From Solobacterium sp. (GTDB taxonomy: Bacteria > Bacillota_I > Bacilli_A > Erysipelotrichales > Erysipelotrichaceae), in NCBI GenBank assembly GCA_016280695.1, contig JAEEHG010000138.1, positions 1 through 10,453 on the forward strand: a stretch of 10,453 nucleotides of DNA, given 5' to 3'. Below are positions 6,252 to 10,453 of the stretch, piece by piece. A model generated the notes under the pieces. That model worked only from the letters and a program-made list of their open reading frames with translations, searched no databases and was not told the origin of the DNA. Position 1 is the stretch's first letter. Every line of letters begins with the position of its first letter. Made by a program: the position numbers and the translations under genes.

Positions 6252-7172
6252 TTACAGCAGTCTGATGATGCCGGCGCCGATCATCATGATGAGCAGGCCT
6301 GCCGCCTTGCGCAGGGTTACCGGCCGTCGGGCAGTATTGAACCAGCCGAAGTGATCCACCAGTGTCCCCATGGCTGTCGAGCCCAGCAGGTTCATGATAA
6401 CCGTCATGCCGGTGCCGATATGGGCCGGTGTAACGGTGTTGGCCGAAAGGCACAGCGCCCCGAGGATACCGCCGATCCACATCCACCACGGCTTCAGGTT
6501 TCCTTTCAAAGCATCTGCCGAGAGCTTCTGGCGGCCCGAGACAAGCAGCGCAGCCAGAATACAGCAGATCGTCAGGAAGGATACCGAGCTGGACACCAGC
6601 GCGGTCTGAAACGGATTGCCGGTTAAGCGGCCGAAATAACCGTTGATCGAGGTCTGGGTGGTGCCGATCGCCCCGACCAGGACCGCGCAGAGCCGGTACA
6701 GATTGACACCCGCGGCACCAGTCTGCTGTTTCTCCCGGGTCAAAGACGCCGTCAGGACCCCGGCAAAAACCAGCAGTGCCCCGCCGAGCCTGGTTGCGCT
6801 CAACGGGGTCACGTTGCCCCGGAACAGGCCGAGGGCATCAATGAGCAGCCCCGTGACAATCTGCCCCAGGATCGGGAAAATAACCGTCTGCACGCCGCCG
6901 AGTTTCGGGAACAGCAGGATATTGCCGGTCATGACCGTTACCCCGCAGAGCCCGCCGATGTAAATCCACTTCGGCTCCCCGGCCAGCCTGTCCCAGGGAA
7001 GGCGCAGGCTTCCCGCCGTGAAAAACAGCACGCCGGCGATAAACAGCAGCGAGGTCAATACAGATACAAAGGCAGCAGAAAACGGCGATCCAAGCCGCTT
7101 TCTGAGTCTGGTATTTATACACGTCTGCAGCGGCATCAGCATGCCGACTGCCATGGCGAGAAAGAACATCAT
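6252..7172 (-). CDS. DMT-superfamily transporter, YdcZ (DUF606) type, two-repeat form
   Basis: Integral membrane protein of 306 residues with about ten hydrophobic helices; substrate unknown. It is an internal duplication. Half one has INTRLRKRLGSPFSAAFVS (19-37), WIYIGGLCG (69-77) and LGQIVTGLLIDALGLF (102-117). Half two repeats these as INGYFGRLTGNPFQTALVS (176-194), WMWIGGILG (230-238) and LGSTAMGTLVDHFGWF (263-278). Many YdcZ proteins have a single repeat and pair as dimers; here the two are joined by a linker around 144-157 (LTREKQQTGAAGVN). The start is one of two adjacent ATGs (7172, 7169) with only a poor ribosome binding site, so translation probably couples to the cyclophilin gene ending 10 nt upstream. 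Confidence 0.9.
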   Translation of the reverse strand: MMFFLAMAVGMLMPLQTCINTRLRKRLGSPFSAAFVSVLTSLLFIAGVLFFTAGSLRLPWDRLAGEPKWIYIGGLCGVTVMTGNILLFPKLGGVQTVIFPILGQIVTGLLIDALGLFRGNVTPLSATRLGGALLVFAGVLTASLTREKQQTGAAGVNLYRLCAVLVGAIGTTQTSINGYFGRLTGNPFQTALVSSSVSFLTICCILAALLVSGRQKLSADALKGNLKPWWMWIGGILGALCLSANTVTPAHIGTGMTVIMNLLGSTAMGTLVDHFGWFNTARRPVTLRKAAGLLIMMIGAGIIRLL

Positions 7173-7182
7173 ACCGCTTTAT

Positions 7183-7755
7183 TTATTTCCAGGTCGGCGG
7201 TGTCCAGTCTTCACTCATCCGCACCGGCTCCGGATACGTCTGGCCGAACAGCCGCAGTTCCACATGATCGATAACCTGCGCTTCCAGCGGCTCATAGACG
7301 ACCATCTCCGGAATGATGAAATCCTCCAGCAGCCTGGTTTCACATGCGGCGATGCGCAGCACTTCCTCCATGCCTTCAATGACATGGCCGAAGACCGGGT
7401 ATATACCCTTGTGCTCCGGGCAGTCCTTCAGCGGGAAAAAGAACTCTCCGCCCGCCAGCCCATGGCTGCCGTAGCCGCCCATGCATACACACCCCGGGTG
7501 CGAATCGAGCGGTTCGATCTCCGGGTGCAGGCTGAATTCATTCGGAATCAGATAGCGTGCTTCTTTCTTTCCGAAGCCGGAGTAGGATACATCCACCCAC
7601 TTGCCGGGCACGATTCTCTGTATGGCATAATGATCCATCAGCCCCTGACGGGCGATGTGGATGAAGCTGGCAACCGTGTTCGGGGCTGCCTCAGGCAGAA
7701 GTTCAATGACGATCTTTCTGCCGTTTTCCATATGCAGGATTGCTTGCGGGTTCAT
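7183..7755 (-). CDS. Divergent cyclophilin-type peptidyl-prolyl isomerase
   Basis: 190 residues with a cyclophilin layout and no signal peptide, so cytoplasmic. Visible blocks are MENGRKIVIELLPEAAPNTVASF (9-31), the IQRIVPG block (45-51) in place of FHRVIPG with the catalytic Arg47 kept, IPNEF (70-74), GGEFFFPL (102-109) in place of GSQFFI, and YPVFGHVIEGMEEVLRIA (119-136). The usual active-site Gln after the FHR block is not evident (KWVDVSY instead), so isomerase activity may be reduced or substrate preference altered. A C-terminal tail (about 150-190, ending EPVRMSEDWTPPTWK) extends beyond the minimal fold. The start at 7755 is supported by GGAGG 7 nt upstream; the open frame continues upstream but would overlap the divergent gene and lacks similarity. 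It is the first gene of an operon with the transporter. Confidence 0.87.
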   Translation of the reverse strand: MNPQAILHMENGRKIVIELLPEAAPNTVASFIHIARQGLMDHYAIQRIVPGKWVDVSYSGFGKKEARYLIPNEFSLHPEIEPLDSHPGCVCMGGYGSHGLAGGEFFFPLKDCPEHKGIYPVFGHVIEGMEEVLRIAACETRLLEDFIIPEMVVYEPLEAQVIDHVELRLFGQTYPEPVRMSEDWTPPTWK

Positions 7756-7794
7756 CTGATCTCCTCCATATTCATGATATGATCTGTGCCGGGA

Positions 7795-7815
7795 ACATAT
7801 TGTTAAGAAATATGT
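7795..7815. repeat. Inverted repeat in the cyclophilin leader
   Basis: Perfect 7-bp arms ACATATT (7795-7801) and AATATGT (7809-7815) with a 7-nt loop. It lies about 10-30 nt downstream of the predicted transcription start, so it could be an operator or a leader hairpin. Confidence 0.4.
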
Positions 7816-7830
7816 CCGCTCATTTGTTTT

Positions 7831-7839
7831 ATTATAGCA
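7831..7839 (-). promoter_or_regulatory. Consensus extended -10 promoter of the cyclophilin-transporter operon
   Basis: The minus strand reads TGCTATAAT, a perfect TGn-extended -10. Predicted start of transcription is near 7824, giving a leader of about 70 nt. Confidence 0.6.
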
Positions 7840-7902
7840 TTGGATGAAGCCGCTGCCGGACACACCGGGCAGTGTCTCTTTATCCAGTAATGATTCTGTT
7901 TC

Positions 7903-7911
7903 TGCTAAAAT
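7903..7911 (+). promoter_or_regulatory. Extended -10 promoter of the SPFH gene
   Basis: TGCTAAAAT, TGn-extended, 21 nt before the start codon. AGGAGGT at 7919-7925 is a strong ribosome binding site 7 nt before the ATG. Confidence 0.5.
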
Positions 7912-7932
7912 AATTGTCAGGAGGTAACTGAT

Positions 7933-8940
7933 ATGCCATGGATTCTGATTCTCATCATTCTGGCGGGATATATTGTATTCAGCTGTATCCGCATTGTTCC
8001 CCAGGGCTACGAATATGTCATTGAGCTTCTGGGCCGTTTCAAGACCATCTGGCCGGCCGGCCTGCACCTGAAGATGCCTGTTGTTGAGCGCATTGCCAAC
8101 AAGGTCAACATCAAGGAGATGCTGCTGGACGGTGATCTGCTGCCGGTGATTACCAAAGATAACGTCACCATGCAGATTGACTCAGTCGTATACTTCAAGG
8201 TCTTTGACTCGCATCTGTTTACCTATGGGATTACCGATGCCCTCAAGGCGATGGATCTGCTGTCGGCCACAACCCTGCGGAACATCATCGGTGAAATGAC
8301 GCTGGATGAAACGCTGACCAGCCGTGAAACCGTCAACTCCAAGATGCGCACAGTTCTCGATGAAGCCACTGACCAGTGGGGTATCAAGGTCACCCGTGTG
8401 GAGATCAAGAACATCGTGCCGCCGCAGCAGGTCAAGGAAGCGATGGAACAGCAGGTCACTGCCGAACGCAACAAGCGGGCGGAAATCCTTGAAGCCGAAG
8501 GCCACAAGCAGTCTGATATTCTCAAGGCAGAAGGTCATAAAGCTGCCCTGATCCTCGATGCCGAAGCTGACAAGCAGAAGAAGATCCTGGAAGCGGAAGC
8601 GGAACGCCAGGCCCAGATTGAACGGGCTACCGGCCAGGCGGATGCCATCCGCCGGGTGGAACAGGCCAACGCCGACGGTCTGCGCATGCTGAAGGATGCC
8701 GGCGCGGATGAAACCGTCCTGCGGCTCAAGAGCATTGAAGCCCTGGCTACGATCGCTGACGGCAACGCCACCAAGATCTTCCTGCCGGCCGAACTGTCCG
8801 GTATTGCCGGTCTGGCCAGCGGTTTCGGGGAAATGATCAAAACATCCCAGGAAGATGCCGCGAAGAAAAAAGAACCGGCCCAGCCGGAACAGAAAAACAT
8901 CCATCAGGAACCTGATTTCCTGAACCGGAAAATCGTGTAG
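7933..8940 (+). CDS. SPFH/band-7 (stomatin-like) membrane protein
   Basis: Membrane-anchored scaffold protein of the stomatin/prohibitin superfamily, 335 residues; such proteins form large ring oligomers that organise membrane domains and can bind proteases. An N-terminal hydrophobic anchor (WILILIILAGYIVFSCI, 3-19) is followed by VPQGYEYVIELLGRF (22-36), the standard start of the SPFH domain, and by TKDNVTMQIDSVVYFKV (74-90). GIKVTRVEIKNIVPPQQV (150-167) closes the domain. Residues about 168-245 form a long Ala/Glu/Lys coiled coil with short near-repeats (EILEAEGHK, DILKAEGHK, LILDAEADK, KILEAEAER). A short hydrophobic Gly/Ala stretch (285-300) and a charged, probably disordered tail follow. 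It resembles the YbbK/QmcA branch, but the usual NfeD-type partner is not beside it. It is divergent from the cyclophilin operon and closed by a strong terminator. Confidence 0.95.
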   Translation: MPWILILIILAGYIVFSCIRIVPQGYEYVIELLGRFKTIWPAGLHLKMPVVERIANKVNIKEMLLDGDLLPVITKDNVTMQIDSVVYFKVFDSHLFTYGITDALKAMDLLSATTLRNIIGEMTLDETLTSRETVNSKMRTVLDEATDQWGIKVTRVEIKNIVPPQQVKEAMEQQVTAERNKRAEILEAEGHKQSDILKAEGHKAALILDAEADKQKKILEAEAERQAQIERATGQADAIRRVEQANADGLRMLKDAGADETVLRLKSIEALATIADGNATKIFLPAELSGIAGLASGFGEMIKTSQEDAAKKKEPAQPEQKNIHQEPDFLNRKIV

Positions 8941-8955
8941 TATTGCCTTGGCAGG

Positions 8956-8988
8956 GGCAGTCTCCCTAACGGGAGGCTGCCTTTTTTT
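8956..8988 (+). terminator. Intrinsic terminator of the SPFH gene
   Basis: An 11-bp stem (8956-8966 with 8971-8981, one G-U pair) and a TAAC loop are followed directly by seven T (8982-8988). It begins 16 nt after the stop codon. Confidence 0.93.
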
Positions 8989-9029
8989 ATTCGTTATCCA
9001 CTTCATAAAACGTGGTTATAACAATCCGG

Positions 9030-9120
9030 CTGTTATGTTCATATTGCAATCGATATACACATAACAGATAGCAAATTATGCATGATTCCATATATGAACA
9101 TGTATCATTTGCTTTTTTTT
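9030..9120 (+). promoter_or_regulatory. Attenuator-like set of overlapping hairpins
   Basis: Three perfect pairings are visible. Hairpin I: CTGTTATGT (9030-9038) with ACATAACAG (9059-9067). Hairpin II: ATGTTCATAT (9035-9044) with ATATGAACAT (9092-9101). Hairpin III: AGCAAAT (9070-9076) with ATTTGCT (9107-9113), followed by eight T counting the last stem base (9113-9120), so terminator-like. II shares bases with I and crosses III, so II excludes both, whereas I and III can coexist. This is the logic of an attenuator, but the stems are AT-rich and the terminator is weak. Confidence 0.35.
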
Positions 9121-9245
9121 AATAACTTAAAATCTAAAAAAGGATAGCCTCTGATCAATGGTACCCCTTTCAGCATCATAAATTGCCGGTTCGGGGCCAG
9201 CGGTTTATACATCCACTGTCAGAAGTACATCCGGAAAGGAAAAGT

Positions 9246-10424
9246 ATGCAGAAAATTATTGAAGAGTACATTGACTCACATCGTGATGAGATCATCCAGA
9301 AATGGCGTGAACTCGTCGAGATCGAAGCATTCTGGTCTGAAACTGACTACACCAGGGAAGTCGCAGCTTATGTAAAGCAGCTCTTCGAGGATGCAGGATG
9401 CGAATGCGAGATGGTCGATCCTGATCCTTCCATTCCGACCCCGCCGGTTGTCACCGGTGTGATCGGTAAAGATCGTCCGGGCACCCCGATCCTGTTCGGT
9501 GGTCATTATGATACCGTCTTCAAGCGCGGTTTCCTGAAGGATCATCCGTTCCGCATCGATGAAGAAGGCCGTGCCTATGGCCCTGGCGTCCTTGACATGA
9601 AGGGCGGCATCGTTATTGCCGCGTATGTCATCAAGGCCCTGGAAGCCGCCGGCTACAACGAGCGTCCGATCCGCATTTCCTTCTGCGGTGACGAAGAAGG
9701 CGGCAGCAATCACGGCAAAGTTGCCGATGTCCTGGCAGAGTCCGGCCGCGGATGCGAGTACGCATTCAACATGGAAACCGGCATCCCGAAGGACAACGCC
9801 ATCTGCGTCGGCCGTAAAGGCGCCGCTGCCGGCAAGTTCATCGTTCACGGTGTCGCAGCCCACTCCGGCAATGCTTTCGAAGCAGGCCGCAATGCAGTCA
9901 TCGAAGCCGCTCACAAAATGCTCGAAATCGATGCCCTGACCAACCTGGAAACAGGCACGCACATGAATGTGGCCATGGTCAAGGGCGGCCTGGTCCCGAA
10001 CCAGGTTCCGGACATCTGCGAAGTTACCTGGATGTGCCGTTTCCGCTACATGGATGAAATGGAAAAGACCGTCAAGGCAGTGAATGAAATCCTTGCCAAG
10101 ACCTTCATCGAGGGCACAACCACAGAGAACATCTACCTCGGCGGAGGCAACGTCTTCGAAGACACCAAAGAGAACAATGCCCTGGTTGACTTCATCGACA
10201 AGATCAGCCAGCAGTATGGTTACGGTTCTGTCGGCAGGATCTTCCTGGGCGGCGGTTCCGATGCCCCGAACTTTGCCCGTTACGGTGCCATCACCATCTG
10301 TGCCTGCGGTGTCCTGGGTGAATGGAACCATACAGACCGTGAATATGCGATTGTCGAATCCATGTTCACAAGAGCCAAGATGTGGGGTGCTGTTGTCACA
10401 CATCTCAGCGAACACAAGCATTAA
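9246..10424 (+). CDS. M20-family zinc metallopeptidase (glutamate carboxypeptidase-like)
   Basis: Predicted cytoplasmic di-zinc exopeptidase or amidohydrolase, 392 residues; substrate not determinable from sequence. The zinc-site motifs are all present: His87 in GGHYDTV, with Asp89; the bridging Asp117 in GPGVLDMKGG; the catalytic base Glu150 and ligand Glu151 in GDEEGG; Glu177 in NMETG; and His362 in NHTDREYA. The lid/dimerisation domain spans about 190-300, starting KGAAAGKFIVHGVAAHSGNA, with His206 in the usual AHSG position. It is closest in pattern to CPG2-type carboxypeptidases. The start is the ATG at 9246 with GAAAGGA just upstream (9234-9240); a TTG-initiated extension from 9183 has no ribosome binding site. 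The gene lies downstream of an unusual structured leader and is followed at 28 nt by another gene's ribosome binding site. Confidence 0.93.
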   Translation: MQKIIEEYIDSHRDEIIQKWRELVEIEAFWSETDYTREVAAYVKQLFEDAGCECEMVDPDPSIPTPPVVTGVIGKDRPGTPILFGGHYDTVFKRGFLKDHPFRIDEEGRAYGPGVLDMKGGIVIAAYVIKALEAAGYNERPIRISFCGDEEGGSNHGKVADVLAESGRGCEYAFNMETGIPKDNAICVGRKGAAAGKFIVHGVAAHSGNAFEAGRNAVIEAAHKMLEIDALTNLETGTHMNVAMVKGGLVPNQVPDICEVTWMCRFRYMDEMEKTVKAVNEILAKTFIEGTTTENIYLGGGNVFEDTKENNALVDFIDKISQQYGYGSVGRIFLGGGSDAPNFARYGAITICACGVLGEWNHTDREYAIVESMFTRAKMWGAVVTHLSEHKH

Positions 10425-10445
10425 TTCCAGGTTTGGTTGATAAAT

Positions 10446-10453
10446 AAAGGAGA
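10446..10453 (+). promoter_or_regulatory. Ribosome binding site of a downstream gene outside the window
   Basis: AAAGGAGA at the very end, 21 nt after the M20 stop with no terminator between, suggests a co-transcribed plus-strand gene that starts just beyond the window. Confidence 0.6.

Larger units (their letters stand above)
8941..9245 (+). other. AT-rich gap and putative leader before the M20 peptidase gene
   Basis: Apart from the terminator at its start, no gene is visible. It is strikingly AT-rich compared with the flanking genes. A weak promoter candidate is TTATCC (8994-8999), 17 bp, TATAAC (9017-9022), which would start transcription near 9029, at the first hairpin described below. 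A second possible -10 is TAAAAT at 9128-9133. Bases 9140-9245 hold no structure I can identify apart from the ribosome binding site. Confidence 0.5.

Noticed and set aside
7756..8067. N-terminal extension of the cyclophilin
   Set aside because: It would overlap the SPFH gene and its promoter and shows no cyclophilin similarity; GGAGG is correctly spaced for the Met at 7755.
8994..9002. DnaA-box-like TTATCCACT
   Set aside because: A single site with one mismatch to TTATCCACA, with no cluster of further boxes and no replication gene nearby.
9159..9165. T-box-like TGGTACC in the M20 leader
   Set aside because: The preceding AGGG and the following GCG of the T-box motif are absent, and no terminator stem follows it.
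9183..9245. TTG start giving the M20 peptidase 21 more residues
   Set aside because: There is no ribosome binding site before the TTG, whereas GAAAGGA precedes the ATG at 9246; the added residues do not look like an M20 N-terminus.

Overview
The window looks like chromosomal DNA of an anaerobic, moderately GC-rich Bacillota. The grounds are an oxygen-sensitive class III ribonucleotide reductase as the only ribonucleotide reductase in view, strong GGAGG-type ribosome binding sites, intrinsic terminators with long U tracts, a family I.5-type lipase and an iron-sulphur aldo/keto reductase. A lower rank (for example Erysipelotrichia) would be a guess. I see no phage, transposon, CRISPR, rRNA or tRNA signal. 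These are mostly housekeeping or accessory metabolic genes.

Layout. (1) 1-2704, minus strand: an operon in which a gene encoding a MarR-type winged-helix domain fused to an NrdG-like radical-SAM activase (1547-2698) precedes nrdD (1-1542, C-terminus outside the window) by 4 nt. The activase makes the glycyl radical that NrdD needs for dNTP synthesis without oxygen, and the fused MarR domain suggests the operon controls itself. (2) 2705-3015: a divergent intergenic region with several inverted repeats. (3) 3016-4122, plus: a family I.5-type lipase with no signal peptide. It converges, with overlapping stop codons, on an unrecognised 85-residue gene (4119-4376, minus). (4) 4461-5090, plus: a two-helix membrane protein with a C-terminal zinc ribbon, closed by a probably bidirectional terminator. 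(5) 5126-7755, minus: an aldo/keto reductase with two C-terminal [4Fe-4S] motifs, a two-repeat YdcZ-type DMT transporter and a divergent cyclophilin. Transcription runs cyclophilin, then transporter (10 nt apart), then the reductase, which has its own promoter region. (6) 7933-8940, plus: an SPFH/band-7 protein divergent from the cyclophilin, with a strong terminator. (7) 8941-9245: an AT-rich leader with overlapping, mutually exclusive hairpins. (8) 9246-10424, plus: an M20 metallopeptidase, followed by the ribosome binding site of a further gene outside the window.

The most notable points are the MarR-NrdG fusion with a candidate operator at its promoter, the attenuator-like leader before the M20 gene, the signal-less lipase that keeps its catalytic triad and a probable zinc site, a cyclophilin that has lost several signature residues, and the repeated use of a TG-extended -10 element at divergent promoters. 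All functional statements come from reading motifs by eye; no database search was run.
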